From contig JAHBBC010000001.1 of the NCBI GenBank assembly GCA_019915015.1, positions 2,604,001-2,668,000 of the forward strand: 64,000 nucleotides of DNA, written 5' to 3'. Each line of letters begins with the position of its first letter. Positions within the stretch are counted from its first letter, which is position 1. The position numbers and the translations under genes were made by a program. Below the pieces are notes generated by a model, which was given only the letters and a program-made list of their open reading frames with translations, did not search any database and had not been told where the DNA came from. Positions 34,488 to 45,962 of the stretch are shown here, piece by piece. The stretch comes from Auriscalpium vulgare. Taxonomy: Eukaryota; Basidiomycota; Agaricomycetes; Russulales; Auriscalpiaceae.

Positions 34488-37400
34488 ATGACGTCCGACA
34501 CCGATGACCTCTCTTCCACATTCGTGCCCGCTGCCGGTTCTCAGAGTTACTTCACCACCAGGCGACCGTCACGCTCGTTCACCATGCAAGCTGCACGGGT
34601 CGGTTCTGCTCAGCCCTTGGACATCTCGGAGGCCCTCTCTTCGCCGGACGATGGAGTAAAGAAGAGCTTGCAGATTGACATGAAGGGACTGGTTGGCGAT
34701 GCAGTGGGAAATGTGCGTTCACTATCTTCAGAGCGAGCACACGCGCCGGGTCTAACGAGTAGTTGACGAATAGATGAGCATCAGCCCAGCTTACCGTGAC
34801 GTGGTCTTGGCCGCGTACGTCTGCCTTGTCCAGCTATCGGAAAATTTCTTTTTACACATACCAGGCGGAAGGGCTTGTTCATCATTGACCTCGAAGCCCC
34901 GCTGGAAGTCCCTCGGTTTTTGCCTCAAGGTGGTACCTGGGATGTTGCCGACGTTCAATGGAACCCACACCCTGCGCGCGCATCATACATTGTGTCAACC
35001 TCAAGTGAGAAGCTGTGAGTTGGACTTCTCCGTGATTTATACAGTAGTTCACTTACTCGGCAGATTGATATGGAACTTGTATCTATCGGGACAAACTTGC
35101 ATTGAGCACGCTTTACATTCACACTATCGTGCTATCACCGACATCAACTGGCACACCAAAGATCCAGACATCGTAGTGAGCACCGGCATTGATTCGTGGT
35201 TGTGGGCCTGGGACCTTCGGACGCCCCAAAGGCCTGTGATGGGTCCGTGGTCTTAAATTTCCGACCTTGCATTCGACTCACGAATGGATCAAACCAGGAC
35301 TTTGCGCTTTCAACGGTAACGAGCAGGCGCTACGCAGCCAATTTCAATGAGACTGATACCAGTTTGGCAGCCGCGGGTACACAGGTGAAGTGGAACCGGC
35401 AAGACGGGAATATCCTCGCGTCGTCGCATATGAATGAAGTACTCATATGGGATCGTCGAGTTCGTCCTGCGGTTTTTCGTCATCTTGCGCGTCATTTGAA
35501 GCGTGTTTCTTAAGAAAGGGTCAATTCCTGTGAAGAGCATCAAGGCTCATAGTGCGAAGATCTACGGTATCGACTGGGCGCACAACAGCTCCCGAGAGCT
35601 CGTGACCTGTTCATTGGACAAGAGTATCAAGATCTGGGACATTCACGACTTACACGAATCGAATGACTCCTTCCGGCATCCGGACGACAGCGCAAAGCTG
35701 GTACCGAACAGTTCACCATACGAGCCGCTGACTGTCATCAATACCGCCTATCCCGTATGGCGCGCTCGTGACCTGCCATTTGGGAAGGGCGTGCTCAGCT
35801 TGCCTCAACGTGGGGACGATGCCTTGGAGCTTTGGGCTCACGGGCGCGAGGGTGGGGAACCTAAAGCCCCTGTGGAGATCTTTGAAGGCCACAGCGACGT
35901 TGTGAAGGAGTTTGTGTGGAGAAGGGGTGGACGCGGTAAGACGGATACTAGACGCCATAGATATGTCGCTCACCCTCGTCGCAGACTGGAACGAGTTTCA
36001 GCTCATCACTTGGTCGAAAGACAAAACCTTGAGATTCTGGCCGGTGGATCAAGATGCCATGCAGGTACTGTGTTTCCGAGTGCGAAAGCATTACTCTTCT
36101 AACAGGCCAACTTTCAGAGAGCTGGACAACTTTCTCCAGCTAACATACCACCGCGTGCTCAGGGTTATGGCGACAACAAATTCTCGTTCCGCACCCCTCA
36201 GGAAGAGGCAGATGTCAAGCCCGCTTTGTCCGCGCCCGTAGGTCAGCGTGGCATCCTCGCGGAAGTTCGTGCCACGCTGCACACAGGCTCACGTCCTCCA
36301 CATCCCGTCCTCCTACCACGTAGTCGTCATACCTCCCATCTTGCTGGATCACGGATGTCCCAATCTCAAACAACTGAATCCGAGCCGGATCAGACCCCGA
36401 CCGCCACATCTGTGCCCATACCCATGGCTGTGCGTCGCGGTACGATGTCTCGCGGAAATATCGCCGGCAAGTCAGCGCGCATAGAGGCATTCACATGGTT
36501 GTCCAGCGTCAAAGTGGGGGAACGCACGCGTGACGGTAGCTCGGGGACCGGCAGCGGCGCGGACAGCGGGAACGTCAGTCGCATGGGCAGTATAAGTCGA
36601 CCGACATCGAGAGAACGTACATTACCATCCGCACTCATCACTGCGACCACCAAGTCAAGGAGCGATAGCCAATTGCGATGGGATGAAGACGGGGAAGGGC
36701 AAAGTTTACCAGACGAGTACGTTTCCGACAACAACAAGTCCGTACTCAGTTTTAATTTACTGGCAGGATCACGTCTGTCTTGACGAAGCTTGCGTCTTCC
36801 AAGATTAAGCTGGAGAAGGTATGTGTGGCCTGCTGTCCGCATACGCGTGTTCTGATCCTGGTCGTAGCATGATCTGACCAAGAAACGCACCTGTACTCTC
36901 GGGCTTCATGGCCCGTGGGGAGAATCGTCCTCCGTCTTTGTGCGAGTCTCCTTCGCATTCCCCAAGGACTACCCTCAAGCCTCGCATCCAGTTGGAACTC
37001 CGACCATCGACCTTGAACACACGCCTCTCATCTCCATTCGAAATCGCGCCTATATGCTTCGACGGCTCCGTGCGATCCGAGAAACTAGGCGGCCCTGCCT
37101 CGAAGCATGTCTGCGATTTTTGCTATTTGGAAACGAGAACGAACACGCGCGACAAACTGTTCATATCGACTTTGACAGCTCCTCAGACGAGGAAGGGGGT
37201 TCGATGGTGCGGAAAGGTCGCGATCCGGCGGTGGCGGTACTTCATAACGACAAAAATCTCGCGGAGCCGGTCACTTCGCAGGGGGTATTTGGACCTAATG
37301 GTGAGCATGGCAAGTATAGACGTCGGATTTTCTAATTTTATGATGGCAGGCCAACTCGTTTGCTTTAACCGAGCACCTCCACGCATTGTGCGCAACCCTA

Positions 37401-39378
37401 TGCATGATATTCAACCATCTGTCTCACCATCTGCGACTTCTCGCGAATCAATTCCTCGCCTGTTCCAATCGCCAGCCCTCATTTCCGATGCTGTACGCCG
37501 CCTGGCTGTGGCATCGCACGACCGCCGTATCGTGTCCCCAGAGTCCCGGCGCAGCGAGAATGGCGACAACATACTGCACATCATGACAAACCTCTTGATG
37601 TTCTCCAGGCTCAAGCAGCGCCGCGCCTCTGAGCAGTCACGCCCACTAGACGAAATACCAGCGAACTATTCGTTGGTACCGAATCACATGATTACCGTCT
37701 TCATACGAGATGCGTCTCATGTTATGGACATCGATGCCGGCCAGGAGATGGCGTCGGAGTATGTTTTTGAAGGAGAACCCGCGCAGATATGCGAGATGAA
37801 TGCGGAAGTAGCCAAGAAATACGGGCGGAGCGACCACGCGAGATTCTTCAACACCATGATGATGTTTTTCTCTGAGAAGAGCATGCCAAATGACCCTACG
37901 ACTGTACCATGGGGCGCGAGCCCCTTAATGCATGTCCTTGTCATGCAGATGCAAGTCCCCATAAAATCCTGTTCTTTCTTTTCGAAGCTGACTCGACGCA
38001 GGTATGATGAACTCGTTCAGGAGAAGGACATACAAATGCTGGCCATCATGGCAGTCCTGCTGTTGAAGATGTACCGTATCCCACCTCCCGGTAAGATAAC
38101 CCATAGCAAACTTTGACCATGATGCTAACGACGTGAAGCAGAAGAAACACCGACTGTTCGTGTAGTTTCCCCCAGACCTCCACTCACCGTCCGACGCAGC
38201 TCCAGCGGCGAGCCTCTCAGCGCTCTCCGCCGGCGCAAATTCAGCAACGGAACTTCATCATCTCCTGGCGGCTGGTCACGCCCCAGCTCGTCGCCGACAG
38301 CGAACCTCTTTTCGACATCGCTTTCATCCATGTCCTCGCGCGGCTCATGGTCAAGTCTTCTCGTTACGAACAGCATGCGCCAATTCATGGGCACGCACCA
38401 CGAGATGCCGGCGGACATCCTGACCGACAACATCGGCTCAATGGGCATCCCTGTGCCGGGCGGGGGTAGACGCACACGGGGCTCAGACTCACCGCGCGCG
38501 AAGATTCCCGGCTCGGATTCGCCGCTGCGCGTGTCCTCGCCGGTGGTCAAGTCGTTGCCAGAAGGGCCGGGGCTGGGGCTCGTCTCTCGGATGCCGGGGG
38601 CGTTCCCGCTGAGCGCCACTTTGCAGCGAAACCGCACGTACTCGCAGGTAGCCGTTGCGAAGCCTACGAACTTGGAAAAGCGCATAACAGTGGTGGATTT
38701 GAGAGAAAACTTACGGGAGGAACGGTGAGGGTTTTTTTTGGCTCCTTCTAGGCTGCGACCCCGCTAACTTGTCTGTTTGCAGAGCGAGGGAGTTGGAACT
38801 TTTCACGCCTCATTTCTTGGACCAGTTGTTGATCCATGTCAATGTCTACGCGGAGATGTTGTTCCGGTGGCAGCTCTTGCACAAGCGGATCGAGTTGCTC
38901 AAGGCCGTCGGTCAGGATCTTCAAGTATTGCTGAGCCCGTCGTTTGAAATTGAGCGCAATCGCCTCGGTAACGCTCTCTTTCTTTTATATAGGTGTATAA
39001 TTCTGATCGTGTGCAGGTGTGTCCATTTTGTGTCCTCGGTGCGGCAACGATACCACGCCACGGGGACATATGCAATGTTCGGCATGTCAAGGAAGGATTA
39101 CGATGCCCTTGTGCTCCATATGTCGCCTGCCTGTCAAAGGTACGAAGGACACGTTTGAGGGTGTGCCATGCGGCTCATCGTGTTGTACAGGATTGTCCTA
39201 CAGCTGCCTCCTCTGTCACCATGTCAGTCACCTCAGTTGCTGGAAGGCGGCCAATGTACCAGCCTGTGCCGCGGGCTGTGGGTGCCGCTGCAAGACGAAC
39301 GAAGCCCCTGGCAGTGGCTTTGGCGTATCCCCGCAGTCGATAGCTGCCTTGTCTGTACCGTCCTCTCGCCTTTCATGA
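34488..39378 (+). CDS. MTC5: WDR59 / Mtc5 (Sea3), SEACAT/GATOR2 subunit
   Basis: A long multi-exon gene. WD40 repeats fill the first part (DVQWNPHPARASYIVSTSSE; ITDINWHTKDPDIVVSTGID; IYGIDWAHNSSRELVTCSLD; LITWSKDKTLRFWPVD). An RWD domain follows (around 36,480-37,130, KRTCTLGLHGPW and RVSFAFPKDYPQ). After a Ser-rich linker and helices, the C-terminus has a zinc-binding module: CSICRLPVKG, then CLLCHHVSHLSCWK and CAAGCGCRC. This order is that of WDR59, a GATOR2/SEACAT subunit that relays amino-acid status to TORC1 at the vacuole. The stop is at 39376. No frame break was found. Confidence 0.87.
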
Positions 39379-39511
39379 ATTTCATTCTTAGTACTAGCCA
39401 TAAGTCCATGACGTCATGCCCCGAGGAAACCAAATGGGATGATATTCACAAACCAGGACAAATCAATTGTAAAGATACACAGAGAACATGCCGACACGAA
39501 TTCACAGTCAT

Positions 39512-40907
39512 CTAGTCGTCGCCGATCTTCGGCGCGAGGTAGTACCGGATGTGGCCTTGCCCAAAGGTATACGAGACCTAAATGCCGATGAGCGGGAGAC
39601 GTCGAAAGTAGGTGCAGCACAGAGACATACCAGAAGCGGGACGTCATTTTTGAGCATGAGTTGTACTGTGTCCGACAGCGTCGCACTTTTGGAGAAGTTG
39701 ACGAGGTACTTGAGCGAGAATGTGAGGTTGACGTGCTGGGTCATCTCAATGCTGACACCGCCAGATGGGAGATCATCGTCTGCGGACTTCTTCGCCTTCT
39801 TTTTTGGCTTGCCATTCTGTATGGCACACTCCGTGAGAAACCTAGCAGAGTCTGACTGGAAGAAAACTGACCGAGGTTGACGGACGCTTCCGCTTCTTCT
39901 TGCTCTCGGAATCGCTGACTTCTTCTTCACCCTCCTCGTCGTCGGACTTGGCCTTGAACTCCCCTTCATCCTCGGCATCCCCATTGGTCTCCGCAGTTTC
40001 TACAGCCTCTACATCCTCCATCTCCTCATCCTCCGCCCCATCCTCCTTCTTGACCTTCTCCTTCTTGACCTTGGTCTTCTTGCTCCCGCCCTCCTCGTCA
40101 TCGTCGTCATCTTTCACTTCCTCAGCATCTGAACCGTCTTCGTCCTCGCCGTAGTTCCGGTAGCGCTCTCGCGCTGCCTCCGTCTGCTTGAGAAGGATAT
40201 TGCCGTTTGCCGATTCGCCGTCGCTGGCAAAGCGCACGCCCTCCTTGGACACCTCGATGCGTACGGATTCACCGAGGTTGGAGAGGTCGCGCACGATGCG
40301 GGAGAACTCGGACGCAGGCATCGTCACGCGCGCTTCGTAGTCGGTGTCTGGGATGCCCAGGGTATCAGAATCGATATCCATGAGCTTCATGTCGTATTCG
40401 GCGATGCGATCGGCATCTGAGTACCAATTTCATGAGAACACGCGGTAGGGATATACAAGAAGCGAACGCACTGCGTGCCTCGTATGTGAGGCTGAGCACG
40501 TCACCATCGTCTGTCGCCTTGAGAATGCAGATATCGTCGTCCTTGGCACACTTGAGTACCTTGGTCAAGGAGCCAAGATTCACGCCTAAGGGGATGGGTC
40601 GGTCACAGCGGTACTTGCGGAAGCCACCTGCTGAGAGTTTGACAGATACAAGAGCGACATGGGAGTTGTCCATCGCTTGGAGGTTCTGTCGCGTGTGTAA
40701 GCGCACCGTCCAAGCACCAGAGTTCAGTCACTTACGATGCCCTCCTCGTTGCACTCAAAATTAGCGTCTTGGACGAGCTCTTTGATAGCTGTCGAGGGGC
40801 GACAAATCGTCGTGGTGAGTAGCGCTCAGAATGCGTCACAACCGGTGGATGGTACCATCTAAGAGACGTTTGAGGGTGGCGGCTTCATTGAGTTTTGCTT
40901 CGAGCAT
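39512..40907 (-). CDS. PCNA: PCNA with a large charged insertion
   Basis: The sliding clamp of replicative polymerases. The start [17 protein letters not shown], the block [16 protein letters not shown], the interdomain region and the end [10 protein letters not shown] are all classic PCNA. After GNILLKQT the normal short loop (about ten residues in human, near residues 185-194) is replaced by about 120 residues before [18 protein letters not shown]. The insert is rich in Glu, Asp and Lys, with runs such as [11 protein letters not shown] and [14 protein letters not shown], and basic clusters KKKRKRP and KPKKKAKK that look like nuclear localisation signals. A 55-nt intron lies within it at about 39,846-39,900. 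The fold around the insert is complete, so the clamp should still close. Confidence 0.9.
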
Positions 40908-41108
40908 GGTGAGAGATGAGAAACGGGAGAGAGTGAAGGGCAGGAGGACGGGCGGGCGTGATGAAGAAAGAGCAGACGCGTCCACTCGCCCTCTCGAAGC
41001 GGAGCCTGAAACGCGTGACGTCACGAATAGTCACACCGTGTCTGTGACACAAACAACAGTTGAAGCTCATGACATTCAACAGACTAGTAGCTACGCGTAC
41101 AGTACTTA

Positions 41109-41875
41109 CTATCCTTCCGTCAAACAACCTGCCTGATCTGAGGGTATCTGCTTCAGAAGGCCACAGAGCAAATGCACAGACAAGGCGAAACACACCTTCC
41201 CAGTCTCCACCTCGTATATCCACCCGCTGATGGTCGTCTCCTTCAGTACCAACGGGTTCGCCTTGAGCCACGCCACATCACTCTTCACCGCTCCCTCCAG
41301 CTCCGGGAACTCGTGGAAATGGATCTGGCTGACCTGCGAGGCAACTTCGGCATCGCCAGGCTGCTCTGCGACCACTTTATCGCGCAGCTGCTGCGTGGTG
41401 AAGGTCAGCATGCCACAGCCCGTGTGCTTGAAGATTGCGATCTCGCGGGTGCCCAGGAGGCGCTGGGAAATGATGATGCTGCGAAGAGCATCAGCGCTAC
41501 GGCAGGATTACCTTGGTGAGTGCGGCGCATTGTCTGGATAAAGTTCGAGCTCGAACTCACACTGCCCCACCGGCGTTGCGAATAACGTGGGCGTCACCCT
41601 CTTTCAGACCCAGGTGGGCCGCCGGGCTGCACACTGATCAGAAAACTTTCTCTGACGTCCAAGACAGCCGTCCTCACTCCAGGCGTGCATCCATGCACGT
41701 TACTAACGCAGCATCCTCGTGAGTTTCTCGTGGTCGGTGACGCTGAGGCATGCATGTGGCTGATCTGACCTATGATGAGCTGGCGAGCCGGTGGCAGCGC
41801 CAGACTGCCCTTGTCGCCAAAGGATGCGACATACTTGTCGTTCGCTTGGGGGAACTGGGCACTGTTGGCAGCCAT
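41109..41875 (-). CDS. beta-class carbonic anhydrase
   Basis: Interconverts CO2 and bicarbonate. Splicing gives FPQANDKYVASFGDKG, then the first zinc motif VTCMDARLDPAAHLGLKEGD, HVIRNAGGAVADALRSIIIS and the second zinc motif HTGCGM, followed by TISGWIYEVETGK. Cys, Asp and Arg of the first motif and His and Cys of the second are all present. Introns are short; the last exon is short, and the exact 3' splice is less certain (the ending QAGCLTEG at TAG 41109-41111 is shared by the spliced and unspliced readings). No targeting peptide is evident, so it is probably cytosolic. Confidence 0.85.
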
Positions 41876-42111
41876 TTTAAGTGGGAAAGGAGAGCTGGGT
41901 CTCTATAGGTAGATGCCCCTGACTATATACGATGACGCTGAGAGATTGCGCCATAGTATGTGCCTCTTTGCACATCGATGACCCTGTCGACCTATAGCGG
42001 GCTAGCATGCGCCGTAGGCCACAAGTCAATGTCTTATGATACACACCTGAACTGCAAGCCAAAACATACAAACAGGAATACATATCGCAGAGCAAACGAT
42101 AATACATCACC

Positions 42112-45058
42112 TCACTTTCGCGACGTGACCTGACCACCGAGACCCTGTGAGAACCGCGCACCGCGTCCTCCCCCACGCGCACCTATGACGGCCAACCACC
42201 GATCAGCGATTGGCCATGAACCATGAACGTGGGGAAACAAGTTGCTTACCTCTCGACGCGCCGCCTCTACGCTCACCACGCCCCCTCCGCTCTTGTGTCT
42301 GATCCCCACGCTTATCGCCCTTCGCACCGTCGGCCCTGTCGCCCCACCCGCTCGAGCCGCCTAAGCGGAATTCCAACGCCTTCTCATTTTGCTCCACCAT
42401 GCTGCCGACCTTCTCGGCAAGTGTCTGCGCGAGCTGCTGTGCACGCGTCAGATCGATGCGATGGAACACGACAACGCCGACGGATTGGTCGAGCGACGCC
42501 GCGAGCTCCTCCGTCCAGATCATCCTCGATACAATTGAGTTCACCGAGCGCTGCGGGAGGGAGAATGTGCGCGACAGAAGCGACAATGACAACGTCTTGT
42601 AATGCGGGGCGAACGTGAACAGGTACGTCCGAAGACCTTCTTCCTGTATGCGCCTATAGAATTTCTGTCAGACGGCATGGCTGGTCACAGGACGATATCT
42701 TACTTGGCAAGCATATCTTTGACAGCGGCGGCCTCGGGCATGAGGCCCCAGATCTTGATGTCTTGAATCAGATCGCGGCACTGCTCCCACTGGCCATTCT
42801 GCAGGGCCTTGCTCGCCTGCATGATGTGGTCGCGCGTGCTCTCCGGCGGTCCGGTGAAGACCTGCCGGTCCGCAAAGTCGAGTAAACGGCGGAACGGTTT
42901 TGAAATCGCCTTCCGCTTTTGATCTTCCGAGTCGATGCTTGCCAGCACGGGGATCTCCACGAGCATGCTGGATACCAAGAAAGCAGCCTCCAAGAGCTCC
43001 GTGTTGATGTGCATGTGAAACGGTAGCTGACGCAGCTTCTCCGCCTTCTCCTGCTCAGGCGTTAGTGTCTGGAACCGCTGCTGGTGCACACCCTGCGCTA
43101 GGAGCTCCTTTACTCGCTGGGTGGTAAAGATGTCCTGAAGTGTGGCCTGGGATTCCTTGATGAGCCCGCTACGGAAAGCGCACAGGCCCAACTGCACCAC
43201 GCTGCGATTGTACAGGATTTGAGTCGCGACGTCCGCGGAATGGATCGTCTCCTGCAAATGCGACATAAGAAGCATGTCGCGGGCGGTGTGGAAGTCGTTG
43301 TGAAGAGCATGGTGGTAAATGTGGCTCAGCATCGCCCGTGTCCGCAAGACAGTATTACCAAACTTGTAGAGATGGACGCAAAGGGTGTTGATCAAATTTG
43401 ATGGGGAGCCCTGAGCAGTGAGGCTGAGTTGTGGCGAGACGTCGGAAACGGAAACGGCCGCTTCAAGGGCATTTAGTACAGCATCTGGCTGCAAAGGTGC
43501 CACGAAGTCAGAGGATGTCGACACATGGACGATAAGACGCCAACCTTGGAGTAGATGTGTTCAAGCCGACGCATTATAACCCGAGCCAGAAGCTCAGATT
43601 GCTGCTTCTTTTCGTAGAGGGCTTCGGCACGGCAAATTGTGATGTATAGACCCTTCTCGTCTTTGAGGCGATCGACGTACTCGGTCCCGTGGGGGTCAAG
43701 ATGTTGCAAGCTCCTCGTGAACTCGTCATCCAACCGATCCACGAAACTGATCACACTTCCGCGGATCCGAACGATACCGTCTGGCTCATCCGCAGGTGTC
43801 CGCTCCAGAAGTTCGTCATAGTCTGGTGTGACCTCCTGGACGATGTGTGTCGAGTCCGCGGTCAAGGTGGTGACGAGGTGATCGATCTCCTTTTGTGCTG
43901 CCGCCCAAAGCTCGATGGGCATATACGACGCGACAGATACGTTGTAATCGAACCGGGATGAGACGAGGGCGAGGAGGACACGTATCCGTTGGTACGGTGT
44001 GACCGCAACCTCGAGGAGTTTTTCCAAAACACGTATTTGATCCGCACGATCAGTGTTCTGCAACGCAGTCAGCGAGACCGCCGTGGGATAGCAGAGTGAC
44101 ACACCTTCTTTCCCCTAGCTTCTTGAATCACCTGGAGATTTTTGAAGATACCCTCAGAGGTGTAGACGGTGGCCTTGCCACCTTTGCCGACGGTCGTGAA
44201 ATCGTCATCCTCGGCCTCATCGGCACTGTCAGCGATCTTTTTCAGCTTCTTGGGCTTAGGCACAGCAACCTCGGGAGCTGCTAACGCAGCATAGTCGCGC
44301 TCGAATCCCTCCGGGTCCTGTGTCACGATGAGCAGGCGCCATGGGATAAGCGGTTGTCTGCAACACGCACATCCTGGAGACGCTTGACATCCTTCTCATA
44401 CTCCTTCGCCGTCTTCTTCACTTTTTGCTTCATCGCGGTCAACGCTCGTGCATTGCTCGCGTTCATCTTCTTCTTCGCTTCCTTCTCCTTGGCCAAAGCG
44501 GCATTGAGAGATGTCTCCAGTGAAACGAGAGTGCGAACATAGAATGGCGGCACTGGCTCCGCCATATTTTGCTGGCGTTGCACCATACGTGTCAATTTAT
44601 CAAATTCTGAAATAACAATTAGCTGGCGGAGGCAAACGAGAAGAGGTCGCATACGCACCATTTGAGATGGCCACCCAGTCATTGATCTTCAATGCATTGT
44701 CCATCGTTTTGCCTGTTGCCTCCATCTCATCCAGACGCTTGTCCCGCGCACTCTTCACCACCCGCTTGACATCCTCATCGGTGTCCTCGTCCGAGTCGCG
44801 CAAGAAGCGGGACTTCTTCTTCACTTCCTTGTCCTCTTGCTCTTCGTCCTCGTCCTCGTCCCCGTCCTCGTCCTCCTCCGACGACGAAGAAGAGCTGGAA
44901 TCTGATGCCGCCGTGCGCAGGAAGCGCGACATGGCGGGCTTCGCGGCAGGCGCTGCGGGCTTGGGAGCGGCGTCCTCGTCGCCGCTGCTCATGAGCTCCT
45001 CCTCGGAGTCCTCTGACTCGGAGTCTGAATCGTCTGCTTGTCTGAAGAATCGCGACAT
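42112..45058 (-). CDS. NIP1: eIF3 subunit c (Nip1)
   Basis: Core subunit of translation initiation factor 3. The start MSRFFRQADDSDSESEDSEE is the typical acidic, Ser-rich N-terminus that binds eIF1 and eIF5. The helical middle (PYQRIRVLLALVSSRFDYN; LRTRAMLSHIYHHALHNDF; LCVHLYKFG) and the PCI domain near the C-terminus (around 42,230-42,620, LSLLSRTFSLPQRSVNSIVS) agree with eIF3c. The tail is rich in Arg, Gly and Asp, as in other fungal homologs. Several short introns interrupt it. It is divergent from the bL34m gene with 221 bp between starts, a pairing of two translation genes. Confidence 0.92.
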
Positions 45059-45279
45059 GTTGGTTGCGGTGGAGTTGGGTTGGACGGGAGAGAAAGCAGC
45101 GCTGCAGGCCGATATAAAGGTCTTGACTTTGTGAGTGACTCCGAGTCTGAGGACAAAACTTTGAGTTTGCGGCAATCTCCGGCGACTTCACCAGTTCTCG
45201 GGTTAGGGTTGCCAGTCGCGCTGTCGACCGTCCCTCGCGTCGCGCAGCCGCTCACCGCGAGCAACGACGTTGGGCAAGA
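45059..45279. promoter_or_regulatory. bidirectional promoter, eIF3c / bL34m
   Basis: 221 bp between the start codons of two translation genes on opposite strands. It is GC-rich and has no clear TATA box. Shared control is inference from the layout. Confidence 0.45.
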
Positions 45280-45648
45280 ATGCCTCGCGTTCCACTGCAT
45301 TTGACTCGCCTGCTTCGTCAGTCTTCCCTGCCCATTCCGCCTTTGGCTTTCCCTCGTCGTGTCACCAGCCTCATTTCCAGAGCACCACCCGCATTCTCCT
45401 CCATTCTCCCGTCCACCCGCTCATCGTTGCTCGGCGTCGGGGCACTTTTGCCCTTCCCCCGCCTATCTACTGCCCTCGTCACACCACTAGTCCAGCAAGT
45501 GCGCCATGCACAACGCGGGAATGAATATCAACCATCACAGCGCGTACGGAAACGGCGACACGGCTTCCTCGCGAGGAAACGGAGTCTGGGTGGTCGCAAA
45601 ATCTTGGAAAGACGAAAAGCGAAGAAGCGAAAGTTTTTGAGTCATTGA
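45280..45648 (+). CDS. MRPL34: mitochondrial ribosomal protein bL34m
   Basis: A single exon of 122 codons. The N-terminal two thirds is a mitochondrial targeting region rich in Arg, Ser and Leu with no acidic residues. The C-terminal 45 residues are the bL34 core: [20 protein letters not shown], then [18 protein letters not shown]. bL34 is a small basic protein of the large ribosomal subunit near the exit of 23S-type rRNA domains. Length and layout agree with other fungal bL34m. Confidence 0.92.
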   Translation: MPRVPLHLTRLLRQSSLPIPPLAFPRRVTSLISRAPPAFSSILPSTRSSLLGVGALLPFPRLSTALVTPLVQQVRHAQRGNEYQPSQRVRKRRHGFLARKRSLGGRKILERRKAKKRKFLSH

Positions 45649-45962
45649 TACTGTGCGTGCTTTGAGACTGTTGTGTAGCCTGCTCACTAACTTCCCTCGC
45701 AGTGCGCGAGACGCTCTCTGGTTCGTCGTATGGTTTGCTGACTACCTTTTGCGCTAACAAGGGGAATTTCTCCAGGTCTCCCCTCTATCCAAGAGCCGGC
45801 ACCTCTTCGCTGTTCGGCCGGCAGTGTGGACCAGCCGTCGCACACTTGCGTTACAATAGCATGTCCGAGAATCCATAAATTAGAATGCAGATGGTCCAAC
45901 GTGCACACCCCATCGACCTCCCGGGTATCGCTATCCGACCTCTCGGGTATCGCTATCCTCCC
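45649..45962. other. convergent intergenic region
   Basis: 314 bp between the stops of bL34m (+) and the CLASP-like gene (-). A near-direct repeat of the type CGGGTATCGCTATCC occurs twice at 45,923-45,958. No gene is seen. Confidence 0.4.

Noticed and set aside
36908..38116. A 402-codon open frame starting at 36908 on the plus strand as a separate gene
   Set aside because: Its second half is the WDR59 homolog in frame, but the first part is out of frame with the RWD domain; introns explain the join, so it is not a separate gene.
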